Assembly: GCA_037143795.1 (NCBI GenBank)
Contig: JBAWXZ010000001.1
Span: forward strand, 186,001-250,000
Direction of reading: 5' to 3'
From: Firm-13 sp037143795
GTDB taxonomy: Bacteria > Bacillota > Clostridia > Saccharofermentanales > Saccharofermentanaceae
Length of the DNA: 64,000 nucleotides
In this document: positions 1 through 8,352 of the stretch, in pieces
Layout of the letters: every line of letters starts with the position of its first letter
How positions within the stretch are numbered: position 1 is the first letter of the stretch
Notes under the pieces: model-generated
Told to the model about the DNA's origin: nothing
The model's database searches: none
The model's input: only the letters and a program-made list of their open reading frames with translations
Position numbers and translations under genes: made by a program

Positions 1-130
1 ATAGATCGGTTATGATTAAAATCCTATTAAACATAAGCTTCCCTACTTTCTGATTCTGCATCCGTTTCACATGGCGGGTTACCATTCAATAAAAATATGC
101 AATTATGTAAAAATAGGTTCGAACATTTAT

Positions 131-158
131 AGTATACTTCAAATCAAAATTGTTTCAA
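131..158 (-). promoter_or_regulatory. Promoter pointing off the left edge
   Basis: On the minus strand, TTGAAA (158-153) and TATACT (136-131) are 16 bases apart and match sigma-A -35 and -10 boxes. No gene follows on this strand inside the window, so the transcript would serve a gene left of position 1, with a leader of more than 120 bases. The rest of 1-271 is AT-rich and shows only a weak 6-base inverted repeat (TTGATT/AATCAA, 200-218). Confidence 0.45.
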
Positions 159-271
159 AATGTAATTGCTCAAAAAAGGATACTAAGGGTATTTGAAAAT
201 TGATTTCAGTGTAATCAACTGTAAACCAGATCCAGGGATATCAGAAATAGTTAAGTCAATCATAACAGCAA

Positions 272-1012
272 CTAATACTTATAGACCAGTGTGACAGTCG
301 CTTCCACTTTCAATTCACCGCCGGATATTGGTGTGGCAGCATTTCCCGCTTTGGCTGAATCGGAAGCGTAAGAATAAATCGGAGTCACATTATTCTGCGA
401 TCCCTCAGTGATCTGGAGCGGATCGGACAGTGTTACGCCGGCTGCGGCTGCCAGGGCACCGGCTTTTCCTTTGGCATTTTCGACAGCCTGAGCAAGGGCC
501 TCCAGGTATATTTTGTCATTTTCCTGATCGGTGATGCTGAAGGATATGGAGTTCGCCTGGTTAACTCCCTGTTTGACAGTCATATCCAGTACCTGGCTGA
601 CCTTTGTCAAATCCATCACAGTTACCTGAATAGTATTTGTCACATCGTAACCCGCCAATGTGCTGATATTATTACTGTAATCATATCGGGGACTGATATT
701 GTAGGATACGGTTTTGATTTTATCCTTGCTGATTCCCAGGCCGTCCAGGGCATTGTATACCTGATCCATCTTCCCTGCATTATCGCTTTGAGCTGCAGCT
801 GCCTCTTTGTTGAAGGTTGCCACACCGATATTCACATAGGCGATGGTTGGTGTGACTGTAATGCTCGCTGTACCCTGAACGGTAATCGTATTTTTTGTCT
901 GCAGGATATCATTGGCATCGGACGCTATTTGCCCTGCGGCAGAACATGAAGCAGTAAACAAGCCAACCATCAGTAACAGGACCAAACTAAATGTAAGTTT
1001 TCTTATTTTCAT
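272..1012 (-). CDS. SIMPL-domain (DUF541) lipoprotein
   Basis: The protein has 246 residues. Residues 1-23 form a lipoprotein signal: two basic residues, a hydrophobic stretch and the lipobox FTASC with Cys23, so it should be anchored on the outer face of the membrane. The rest matches the SIMPL/DUF541 family (BP26/YggE type): repeated beta segments such as ITVQGTASITVTPTIAYVNIGV, the pairing of DKIKTVSYNISPRYDY, and a long helix near residues 165-185 (EALAQAVENAKGKAGALAAAAG). Family members are exported; some assemble into rings, and their exact role is not settled. The start has the site AAGGAGGATAAG just upstream. The gene stands alone and is codirectional with trxB, which ends about 270 bases upstream. 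Confidence 0.85.
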   Translation of the reverse strand: MKIRKLTFSLVLLLMVGLFTASCSAAGQIASDANDILQTKNTITVQGTASITVTPTIAYVNIGVATFNKEAAAAQSDNAGKMDQVYNALDGLGISKDKIKTVSYNISPRYDYSNNISTLAGYDVTNTIQVTVMDLTKVSQVLDMTVKQGVNQANSISFSITDQENDKIYLEALAQAVENAKGKAGALAAAAGVTLSDPLQITEGSQNNVTPIYSYASDSAKAGNAATPISGGELKVEATVTLVYKY

Positions 1013-1210
1013 TTTCTTATCCTCCTTCGACGCGCACCCGCCGATTCCAAATTCAGCTGACTGTCTGAATACATTTTACCAAATCTAAATTATATTTGAT
1101 ACGAGTTTTTTGCTTTTTACCACAATACATCTACTGTCAAATTAATATTTTGAGTTCAGGCTTGGATTCGTTTGCCCGGCTTTTCGTTTTCAAATAATGC
1201 AAATTTATTA

Positions 1211-1245
1211 AAGGATTCGAAGAAAAATATTCCCTTCGAATCCTT
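1211..1245 (-). terminator. Stem-loop after trxB
   Basis: Perfect 12-base inverted repeat, AAGGATTCGAAG at 1211-1222 and CTTCGAATCCTT at 1234-1245, lying 37 bases past the trxB stop codon. On the minus strand the stem is followed by TAATAAATTT, a weak T tract. It probably ends the nrdG-nrdD-trxB transcript. Confidence 0.6.
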
Positions 1246-1281
1246 ATATTATTCCGGACCAAATATTGTGCGTTTTACAAA

Positions 1282-2196
1282 TCATCGATTACAAAGAGAA
1301 AGACATTCCCAAGCCGCCATCGCGGCATTCGCCCCGTCCGCCACAGCGGTTGTCAGCTGGCGTACTGCTTTTGTCCGGCAGTCACCTGCGGCATAGATTC
1401 CGGTTACATTGGTCATACAGTCCTCTCCGGCGAGAAGATAACCTGAAGAATCAGTAGCGATCAGTCCGGAAAAAGCAGAATTCTCCGGAACCTGACCGAT
1501 CGCAACAAACAGTGCATCGACTTCAATATTACTGGTATCACCGGTCTCACTGCTGCATACCCGGATGCCGGTCAGATTATCGATGCCGAGAAGTTCTTCC
1601 GGAACGGTACCGGTCATCCAATGAATATTGCGCCTTTCCTTTGCCCGTATAAGCAGGCTTTTATCTGCGCGAAACTCTTCCCTGCGATGAATAATCGTAA
1701 CACTTTCACAGCAGGACGAAAGAAACAGAGCATCACTCACGGCGGTATTTCCGCCTCCAACAACAGCAACCGGACGGTCTTTATAAAAAGCACCGTCACA
1801 GACTGCGCAATATGAAATTCCATGGCCTGTCAGCTGCTCCTCACGTGGAAGGCCCAAGGCACGATGACGGGCACCCGTGGCAAGAATTACAGCCATGCAC
1901 TCATATCGGCCATTTTCGGTAATCACAATTTTACAGTACGGCGCATTTTCGATATGCAGTACAGATTCCAACTCAATCTCCACTCCAAGTTCGGTTACCT
2001 GTTCATAAAGGCTGTCGGCAAACTGCATTCCGCTGACATGGGGAACGCCCGGATAGTTGTCGATCTGAGGGGAGGCGGTAATCTGGCCGCCGATATTTTC
2101 GGCCTCAAAAACCAGCACGGATTTGCCTGCCCGCGCCGCATACAGAGCTGCAGTGAGACCTGCACATCCGCCGCCTACCACGATAATATCCGTCAT
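1282..2196 (-). CDS. trxB: Thioredoxin reductase (NADPH)
   Basis: FAD-dependent reductase that passes electrons from NADPH to thioredoxin-like disulfides. It has 304 residues, close to the usual 305-320. The N-terminal FAD site is GGGCAG at 8-13, the redox pair is CAVC at 130-133, the NADPH site is GGGNTA at 147-152, and the closing FAD motif is GIYAAGDCRTKAVRQLTTA near the C terminus. An in-frame extension of 34 residues runs back into nrdD; I chose the ATG at 2196 because AGGAG sits 7 bases before it, inside the last codons of nrdD, four bases after which trxB begins. The tight coupling to nrdD suggests that it reduces the redoxin domain fused to that enzyme, though it may also serve free thioredoxin. 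Confidence 0.93.
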   Translation of the reverse strand: MTDIIVVGGGCAGLTAALYAARAGKSVLVFEAENIGGQITASPQIDNYPGVPHVSGMQFADSLYEQVTELGVEIELESVLHIENAPYCKIVITENGRYECMAVILATGARHRALGLPREEQLTGHGISYCAVCDGAFYKDRPVAVVGGGNTAVSDALFLSSCCESVTIIHRREEFRADKSLLIRAKERRNIHWMTGTVPEELLGIDNLTGIRVCSSETGDTSNIEVDALFVAIGQVPENSAFSGLIATDSSGYLLAGEDCMTNVTGIYAAGDCRTKAVRQLTTAVADGANAAMAAWECLSLCNR

Positions 2197-2200
2197 ATGA

Positions 2201-4627
2201 TTATCTCCTGACATACTTTTTGATATTTGAAACAGTACTGATTTTTTCGACCTTTCCTCCGGCAATAACAACAAGGGTTGGCGCCTGATGAACATCAAAC
2301 TGCCTGCTTAGTTCTGCATTATCGTCGGCATCAATCAGTTCATAGCAGAATTGATCAGTATCCAGAATAATTCGTGCCATTTTGCAGTTGGGACAGGTCT
2401 TCGTTGTGAAAAGCATCGCCTTCCCTTCCTTCACGTCAGAGGCAAAGGATTCAGTGCTGTCAGCGGGATATACCGGGGCTGCAGGGACATCGTCTGACTG
2501 AGACTTGAAATCTTTACTGCCACGTGCGGTTGATACTGATTTAATCTTCAACACAGAGTGATCAGGATCATATAATTTACGGTCGCTGAACTCCTGAGTC
2601 TTGCCGTCGTTCCAGTTTTGTACAGGACGATAGTATCCGGTAATCCGGCTGTACGTCTCCGTATTTCCGCCGCAGACCGGGCAGGCCTTCTGATCACCGG
2701 CAAGATAGCCGTGCCTGCTGCAGATGGAATATGTCGGTGACAGCGTATAATAGGGCAGCCTGTAATTTTCGGCTATTTTTCTGACCAGAGCCGCCGCTGA
2801 TTTCCAGCCGGGCAGCTTCTCACCCAGAAAAGCATGGAACACGGTACCTGAAGTATACAGGCTCTGCAGTTTGTCCTGAATATCCAGCGCATCAAAAATA
2901 TCGGATGTGTACCCGACCGGCAGATTGGAACTGTTGGTATAATACGGTGCATTTGTGTCTTTGGATGCGGTAATAATCTCCGGAAACTGATTTTTGTCAT
3001 GCTTTGCCATACGGTAGGTTGTGGACTCTGCAGGGGTTGCCTCAAGGTTATACAGATCGCTGTATTTTTCCTGATAATCAGACAGACGGTTTCTCATGTG
3101 ATTCAAAACTTTCTTTGCAAACTCCTGACACTCACTGTGTGTAAGATCCTTACGCAGCCATGCGGCATTGAGACCTGCCTCATTCATTCCGATAAGGCCG
3201 ATGGTGGAAAAATGATTGTCAAAAGAACCAAGGTATCTTCCGGTATACGGATACAATCCTTCTTTAAGCAGTCGGGTAATGGTATCGCGCTTGATTTTCA
3301 GGGACCGGGCGGAAATGTCCATCATCCTGTCGAGGCGTTTGTAAAAATCCTCCTTATCCCTGGCCTGGAAGGCAATCCTTGGAAGATTGATCGTGACGAC
3401 ACCCACGGAACCGGTACTTTCTCCGCTTCCGAAGAAACCGCCTGACTTTTTTCTGAGCTCCCTCAGATCCAGGCGAAGACGGCAGCACATACTGCGCACA
3501 TCACTTGGAGCCATGTCACTGTTAATATAATTAGAAAAATACGGAGTTCCGTATTTGGAGGTCATTTCAAAAAGCAGGCGGTTATTCTCCGTATCAGACC
3601 AATCAAAATCCTTTGTGATCGAGTAGGTTGGAATCGGATACTGGAACCCGCGGCCGTCAGCATCACCATCAACCATAATTTTAATGAAAGCCTTGTTGAC
3701 CATATCCATCTCTTTTTTGCAGTCCTTGTATCTGAATTCCATCTCCCTGCCGCCGACAATCGCCGTTTGTTCTGCCAGATCATCCGGAACTGTCCAGTCC
3801 AGGGTTATATTGGAAAATGGTGCCTGTGTTCCCCATCGGCTAGGTGTGTTAACGCCGTATATAAATGACTCAATGCACTTTTCCACCTGATCATACGTAA
3901 GATTGTCCGCTTTTACAAAAGCAGACAAATACGTATCAAAAGATGAGAACGCCTGTGCTCCTGCCCATTCATTCTGCATAATGCCAAGAAAATTGACCAT
4001 CTGATTGCACAGTGTTGCCAGATGTTTTGCCGGGCAGGAAGTGATTTTCCCGGGAATGCCGCCAAGTCCATCCTGAATCAGCTGTTTCAGGGACCAGCCG
4101 GCACAGTAGCCGGTGAGCATTGATAAGTCGTGAATATGGATGTCTGCGTTGCGGTGAGCCGTGGCGATCTCATCATCATAAATCTCAGTCAGCCAATAGT
4201 TGGCTGTTATAGCTCCGGAATTGTTAAGAATCAGTCCGCCGACTGAATATGTGACGGTGGAATTTTCTTTGACACGCCAGTCGCTTACCTTCACGTAGCT
4301 GTCGACAAGGTCTTTATAATCCAAAACAGCAGACTTCATATAGCGGATCTTTTCACGCTGCTTGCGATACAGAATGTAGGCTTTTGCCACATCTGCGTAA
4401 CCGGTATTCTGAAGTACGCTTTCGACACTATCCTGTATATCTTCAACCGTGACCTTTCCGTCTTTGATTTTTCCTGAATAATCAGAAGTGACCTTCAGAG
4501 CCAGAAGATCAATAATATCTTCATTGTATTCTTTGTTCTGTGCTACAAATGCCTTGGTTATTGCGGAACTGATTTTGCTGATATCAAAATCAGCTGTTTT
4601 CCCGTCTCTTTTTACAACCTGATACAT
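2201..4627 (-). CDS. nrdD: Anaerobic ribonucleoside-triphosphate reductase with fused C-terminal redoxin
   Basis: Class III ribonucleotide reductase, an oxygen-sensitive glycyl-radical enzyme that makes dNTPs from NTPs. It has 808 residues. Domains in order: ATP-cone at about 3-90 (VVKRDGKTADFDISKI), the ten-stranded barrel with MLTGYCAGWS and the finger loop SVGVVTINLPRIA, a zinc site formed by C636, H639, C649 and C652, and the glycyl-radical loop RITGYY with Gly664. A low-complexity linker of about 60 residues then leads to a glutaredoxin/thioredoxin-like domain (738-808) with the redox pair CPNC at 745-748 and the cis-proline motif QAPTLVV. Typical NrdD proteins end near the glycyl-radical domain, so the redoxin is an added module. 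The start has AAAGGGAGG upstream. It lies 71 bases after nrdG and 4 bases before trxB. Confidence 0.95.
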   Translation of the reverse strand: MYQVVKRDGKTADFDISKISSAITKAFVAQNKEYNEDIIDLLALKVTSDYSGKIKDGKVTVEDIQDSVESVLQNTGYADVAKAYILYRKQREKIRYMKSAVLDYKDLVDSYVKVSDWRVKENSTVTYSVGGLILNNSGAITANYWLTEIYDDEIATAHRNADIHIHDLSMLTGYCAGWSLKQLIQDGLGGIPGKITSCPAKHLATLCNQMVNFLGIMQNEWAGAQAFSSFDTYLSAFVKADNLTYDQVEKCIESFIYGVNTPSRWGTQAPFSNITLDWTVPDDLAEQTAIVGGREMEFRYKDCKKEMDMVNKAFIKIMVDGDADGRGFQYPIPTYSITKDFDWSDTENNRLLFEMTSKYGTPYFSNYINSDMAPSDVRSMCCRLRLDLRELRKKSGGFFGSGESTGSVGVVTINLPRIAFQARDKEDFYKRLDRMMDISARSLKIKRDTITRLLKEGLYPYTGRYLGSFDNHFSTIGLIGMNEAGLNAAWLRKDLTHSECQEFAKKVLNHMRNRLSDYQEKYSDLYNLEATPAESTTYRMAKHDKNQFPEIITASKDTNAPYYTNSSNLPVGYTSDIFDALDIQDKLQSLYTSGTVFHAFLGEKLPGWKSAAALVRKIAENYRLPYYTLSPTYSICSRHGYLAGDQKACPVCGGNTETYSRITGYYRPVQNWNDGKTQEFSDRKLYDPDHSVLKIKSVSTARGSKDFKSQSDDVPAAPVYPADSTESFASDVKEGKAMLFTTKTCPNCKMARIILDTDQFCYELIDADDNAELSRQFDVHQAPTLVVIAGGKVEKISTVSNIKKYVRR

Positions 4628-4698
4628 AATGACTGCCTCCCTTTGCTGACCGTATTTCCGGATACATATTTGGATTTTTATAATTAATTATCAATTTT

Positions 4699-5394
4699 TT
4701 ATGCGCCGCGCAGTTGTGTTGAAGGAATATATTTCCCGGCAATTCGGAGGTAGAATTCAGTCTCCTCCTGGCTGCAGGCATGCAGGTCCGCTCCGATCAA
4801 ATCGCCGGAATCAACGAATTCCTGCAGGTAATACCTATGCGCCCCTTTGAGCCACCGGCCGATCTGTTCCATATCCCGGCTGTTGTGAAGTTCCCTTACT
4901 AAGGTTGTGCGAAACTCATACTGTACAGCACCCGTCAGCAGGAAAGATACACTTTCGCAGATCTTTTCAAGAGACAGGCTTTTCAGGCCGGCCGTCAGTG
5001 CATAATGTTCTGGTGAGTTTTTAATGTCCATTGCGACATAGTCGATCAAACCGGTGTTAACCAGTTTTTTCAGCTGTTCCGGCATTGATCCGTTGGTATC
5101 AATTTTGACGGCAAAACCCATTTTGCGAATTCTGCGGACAAAATTCTCAAGATCGGGCTGCAGCAGCGGTTCACCCCCGGAAATACATACGCCGTCCAGT
5201 TTGTTTTTGCGGGAATCTAGAAAAGCAAAAAAGTCATTCTCTTCAATCTCAATCCCTGTCATCTCCCCGGGCAGCACCAGAGAGGCATTGTGACAGAACG
5301 GACAACGAAAATTGCACCCGCCGGTAAATACCGTACAGGCGACCAACTCCGGGAAATCCAATAGTGAAACTCTTTGAATCCCTTGTATTTTCAT
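4699..5394 (-). CDS. nrdG: Anaerobic ribonucleotide reductase activating protein (radical SAM)
   Basis: Radical-SAM activase that installs the glycyl radical on NrdD, using S-adenosylmethionine and a [4Fe-4S] cluster. It has 231 residues. The cluster motif CxxxCxxC is visible in GGCNFRCPFCHN (first Cys at residue 27), followed by the SAM-binding GGEPLLQPD and the conserved VKIDTNGS and DIKNSPEHY motifs. The length and the N-terminal MKIQGIQRVSLLDFPE fit the longer NrdG subfamily common in anaerobes, not the 150-residue E. coli type. The ATG has GGAG 6 bases upstream. It is the first gene of the operon, downstream of two NrdR-type boxes. Confidence 0.93.
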   Translation of the reverse strand: MKIQGIQRVSLLDFPELVACTVFTGGCNFRCPFCHNASLVLPGEMTGIEIEENDFFAFLDSRKNKLDGVCISGGEPLLQPDLENFVRRIRKMGFAVKIDTNGSMPEQLKKLVNTGLIDYVAMDIKNSPEHYALTAGLKSLSLEKICESVSFLLTGAVQYEFRTTLVRELHNSRDMEQIGRWLKGAHRYYLQEFVDSGDLIGADLHACSQEETEFYLRIAGKYIPSTQLRGA

Positions 5395-5445
5395 ATTAAA
5401 CTCCGGCAGGAATATCCTTAAGCAAGCCTTATACTTCTGCCCATA

Positions 5446-5497
5446 ATGCTATCTATATGTAGTAGCAAAGTCAATATAAAAACACAATATGTAGTAA
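5446..5497 (-). promoter_or_regulatory. nrd promoter with two NrdR-type boxes
   Basis: On the minus strand, TTGACT (5474-5469) and TAGCAT (5451-5446) are 17 bases apart. Two copies of ATATGTAGTA (5455-5464 and 5487-5496) lie exactly 32 bases apart, about three helical turns. The 16-base window at 5482-5497, ACACAATATGTAGTAA, matches the NrdR consensus ACACWATATMTWGTGT at 13 positions by my count; the other copy, at 5450-5465, matches at about 10. Tandem NrdR boxes with this spacing are the known arrangement before nrd operons. One box covers the spacer and -10 region and the other lies just upstream of the -35 box, which fits repression by NrdR bound to dATP. Confidence 0.7.
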
Positions 5498-5562
5498 TTC
5501 TGCAACAATTCTCCATGCTTTCGATGCATTTACTTTTCCGGGAGGAATTTATCCGCTCCTAT

Positions 5563-6888
5563 TTATAAGTATCTGTCGAATCTCCCCATCAGCTTTTCCA
5601 TTTTAAACTTGAATTTATTCGAAAATTCGTTTCGTCTCGCTCGCACCTTTTGGAACCCTTCATATAGATCAGCGTAAGCCGCGATCAGTTCATCATACTT
5701 TACATGCTGTTCAATGAAATCTCCGCGGGCATATTTTTCGATTATCATGCCGTATCGCCGGTATGCTTTTTCGACACTTTCATCCCAGGAAATGTATATT
5801 TCATTCATGGCGTTCAGACCGATTTCTTTTAATCTGCTTTTGTTCTGGAAGGCGCCGGAAATTGCTTCTGCCATTGAATCAGCATTTTCATCGATAAAAA
5901 TACCGGTGTGCCCGTCAATAATGCCTTCGGCGGCAGCGCTGCCGGATATTACTACGCTGGGCAGGCCGCAGGCTGCCGCTTCCCGGACAACTATTCCGTT
6001 TGTATCATAGGCAGAGGGGAAAAGGAACATATCAGCCATACAGAAATAGACGCGAAGGAGTTCCCTGTCCTGGACAGCACCGGTAAAAAGACAGTATTCC
6101 TTTAAACCGAGCAGCCCGGCATATTCCTCTATTTCCTCCCTGTCAGTACCATCACCGATGAATATCATCTTGAATGCCAGTCCGCTGTCTTTTGCTTTCT
6201 TTATTCCGTCAAGGATAATTCGGATGCCTTTATACCACATCAGACGCCCGACAAACAGAAGTACTCCGCAGGTACCCGGAATATCATGACTGCAGCGCAG
6301 TTCGGCAGCCTCCCTTTCATCGACACGGCCGCACGGGAAATCCACGCCGTTTTCCATAATAACGTATTCACCTGTATACCCCAGGCTTCTTAAATTTTCA
6401 CCGGCTCCGCGGCTGACAACCCACACTTCGTCGCATGCTTCAATGTTGTTGAGCAGGCCTTTTATTGCGGCCTGCTGAAGACGTTCCGACTTTATTGCGC
6501 GGGCAATGTCGATATCATATTTTGTATGATAAGTAAGGACAATCGGTACATGGATCGTTTCCCTGAGAATCCGAGCCAGAAGCGTTGCTGCAATCGGACA
6601 ATGCGAGTGAATGATATCAATGTTTTGTATTTCGAGTTTGTGTATTACGGCGGCGCTAAATGGATAACCCGCACGGTATCCGACAGATTTTTTTGTTTTG
6701 AAGCTTGGATACCGTACAACCTGAAAAGGATAATCATCCACCACTTTAGGATATTTAGGAACGGCAACAACTGCATTCCCGTACTTTCGCTGGATAATAT
6801 CAGCATAATTCATTACAGCATTGGATACACCGTCTATCTTAGGCGGAAAAGAGTCATTCATCAGGCATACGTTCCATTTTGAAGTCAT
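5563..6888 (-). CDS. Glycosyltransferase family 4
   Basis: GT-B fold glycosyltransferase, 441 residues from the chosen start. The N terminus has the family's opening strand and loop (NVCLMNDSFPPKIDGVSNAV), then the donor-side motifs GVLLFVGRLMWYKGI, MIFIGDGTDREEI and the EX7E-type segment around FLFPSAYDTNGIVVREAAACGLP. Relatives transfer hexoses to diacylglycerol or to cell-surface polymers; the acceptor here cannot be read from sequence. No signal or membrane span is present, so it should act on the cytoplasmic face. I used the ATG at 6888 because AAGGGAG lies upstream; an in-frame ATG 17 codons earlier has no clear site. It stands alone between two regulated regions. Confidence 0.85.
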   Translation of the reverse strand: MTSKWNVCLMNDSFPPKIDGVSNAVMNYADIIQRKYGNAVVAVPKYPKVVDDYPFQVVRYPSFKTKKSVGYRAGYPFSAAVIHKLEIQNIDIIHSHCPIAATLLARILRETIHVPIVLTYHTKYDIDIARAIKSERLQQAAIKGLLNNIEACDEVWVVSRGAGENLRSLGYTGEYVIMENGVDFPCGRVDEREAAELRCSHDIPGTCGVLLFVGRLMWYKGIRIILDGIKKAKDSGLAFKMIFIGDGTDREEIEEYAGLLGLKEYCLFTGAVQDRELLRVYFCMADMFLFPSAYDTNGIVVREAAACGLPSVVISGSAAAEGIIDGHTGIFIDENADSMAEAISGAFQNKSRLKEIGLNAMNEIYISWDESVEKAYRRYGMIIEKYARGDFIEQHVKYDELIAAYADLYEGFQKVRARRNEFSNKFKFKMEKLMGRFDRYL

Positions 6889-7121
6889 AACACTATGCTC
6901 CCTTAAGGATTCGGATTTGTCCTGCCAAGCGGATTCCAACAGAATCCTATAACAATTACTGGATAAGTATATTCCATATAATGTTCATTTATTACCGCTG
7001 ACTTGCTGCCGGCAATGATTTTTACAAAATATTTCCATTGAATTGTTGTATTTGCACTTGATACAAGCCCGTGCTATTTGTGGTATCGATTAAATAATGC
7101 TATTCTATTACTAAGTTCATG

Positions 7122-7220
7122 TTGCCCTCCAATATTGAAGGCTTAATATAATATAAACCTTCGAATCGCGGCAACGGGAATTTTCGACAAATCAGAAAAT
7201 GAGTCTGACCTAAATAGGTC
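7122..7220 (+). promoter_or_regulatory. Promoter and dyads before the zinc-ribbon gene
   Basis: The divergent interval 6889-7236 holds TTGCCC (7122-7127) and TATAAT (7147-7152) on the plus strand with a long 19-base spacer. A near-palindrome CCTCCAATATTGAAGG (7126-7141, one mismatched pair) sits inside that spacer. A second, perfect dyad GACCTA-AA-TAGGTC (7207-7220) lies just before the ribosome binding site. Both could bind a regulator; no regulator family was recognised. Nothing else was seen in the interval. Confidence 0.4.
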
Positions 7221-7236
7221 AAAGAGGAGAATGAAC

Positions 7237-7521
7237 ATGGCAGACAAATCAATCGTATGCAAAGACTGTAACTCAACCTTTACATTCACAGAAACTGAAC
7301 AGGCCTTTTATAGAGAAAAGGGTTTTGAAAATGAACCCCAGAGATGCCCCGCCTGCAGGGCAGCAAAGAAGAAGGAAAGAGGCGGTTCAGGCCCCAGGGC
7401 TGATCGCGAAATGTTCCCTGCAACTTGTGCTGAATGCGGCAAAGAAACAATGGTACCGTTCAAGCCGAACCCCGAAAAACCGGTATATTGTAAAGATTGC
7501 TACCAACTGCGCAGCAAATAA
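7237..7521 (+). CDS. Small zinc-ribbon protein
   Basis: The protein has 94 residues and three pairs of CxxC-type knuckles. The first ribbon uses CKDC (residues 8-11) and CPAC (about 38-41), the second uses CAEC (about 64-67) and CKDC (about 84-87). The first half matches the probable zinc-binding family zf-trcl (start ADKSIVCKDCNSTFTFTETEQAFY), and the second half matches the short CxxC...CxxC module often found with it. Family members are thought to bind zinc and perhaps nucleic acid; function is unproven. An ATG two codons upstream is only one base from the GAGGAG site, so I chose the ATG at 7237, seven bases away. A strong terminator follows, so it is monocistronic. Confidence 0.8.
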   Translation: MADKSIVCKDCNSTFTFTETEQAFYREKGFENEPQRCPACRAAKKKERGGSGPRADREMFPATCAECGKETMVPFKPNPEKPVYCKDCYQLRSK

Positions 7522-7572
7522 TCCTTTGCATTGATATCTGGTACAATTGTATCAATCCATTTCATTGCATAC

Positions 7573-7617
7573 AAAACAGCCTGTATTCGATATTCACTAT
7601 CGGATGCAGGCTGTTTG
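7573..7617 (+). terminator. Terminator of the zinc-ribbon gene
   Basis: A long hairpin: AACAGCCTG at 7575-7583 pairs with CAGGCTGTT at 7607-7615, and the inner arms continue (CGATA/TATCG) with G-T pairs, ending in TTTGC. It lies about 50 bases past the stop. The rest of 7618-7854 is AT-rich and shows no recognisable element. Confidence 0.75.
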
Positions 7618-7854
7618 CATTTCAGTTAATTTTTTCTTTACCATATACCCAAAGTTTTTGAGATGTTTGTTTCTCATCTTCTGCATGTATATTTGCCTGA
7701 TTTCCACCTGATAATTCACTTACTCCTCTCCAATATCCGACACAGGTAAGTCACACTCGCATACTACAATTAAGAAAAAGAAAATATTGCCGTTCATAAT
7801 ATTAATTGCATATTGTTCTCACAATGTCTCCGGTACTAAGCAGGGGGTAATGGA

Positions 7855-8352
7855 ATGAATGGATTTTCCAGATACGATATTTTATATGACGCAAAAACAG
7901 AGATATCCCCTGAAGAGGAGATATCTCTATTTTTTACGAATCCATTATGGAAAGAGTTGGACGAATTCATTAAAAACGCTTCAGGATCCAAACCGGAAAT
8001 ATCATATAATTTATGTGCTTCGGAAAGGCACTGGAATATAGAATACCATAAGAACGGACGAACCCTTTGTACATTGTATCCCAGAAGAAATTCCTTCCTG
8101 GCAATGGTCGATATCGGAGATAAGGAAGAAGCTGCCGTCCTGTCCCTGCTCCCTGCCTTATCCGGTAATGTCCGGCAGCTCTTTCAGAATACATGCAGAA
8201 CACCTTTGGGGCGCTGGCTGGTAATAGAGGTATCCGACAGAAAAATCCTGAATGATGTAGAGAAACTGATAGAGGTACGCATCCGGACTCCTTATTCCTG
8301 TACCCCGGACTCAAGCTTATCTACTTCAGAACGTCCGCAACCAAAGGAATAA
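7855..8352 (+). CDS. DUF3788 family protein
   Basis: The protein has 165 residues, cytoplasmic, with no signal or membrane span. The core resembles DUF3788: WKELDEFIKNASGSKPEISYNLCASERHWNIEYHKNGRTLCTLYPRRNSFLAMVDIGDKEE read in pieces shows the family's WNIEY-x-K-x-GRTLCTLYP signature near residues 60-75, followed by the later RTPLGRWLVIEV segment. No catalytic residues are known for this family. The ATG has GGGGG 7 bases upstream. Its last 32 bases overlap the last 32 bases of the convergent gene at 8321-8860, so the two transcripts would be antisense at their ends. Confidence 0.75.
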   Translation: MNGFSRYDILYDAKTEISPEEEISLFFTNPLWKELDEFIKNASGSKPEISYNLCASERHWNIEYHKNGRTLCTLYPRRNSFLAMVDIGDKEEAAVLSLLPALSGNVRQLFQNTCRTPLGRWLVIEVSDRKILNDVEKLIEVRIRTPYSCTPDSSLSTSERPQPKE

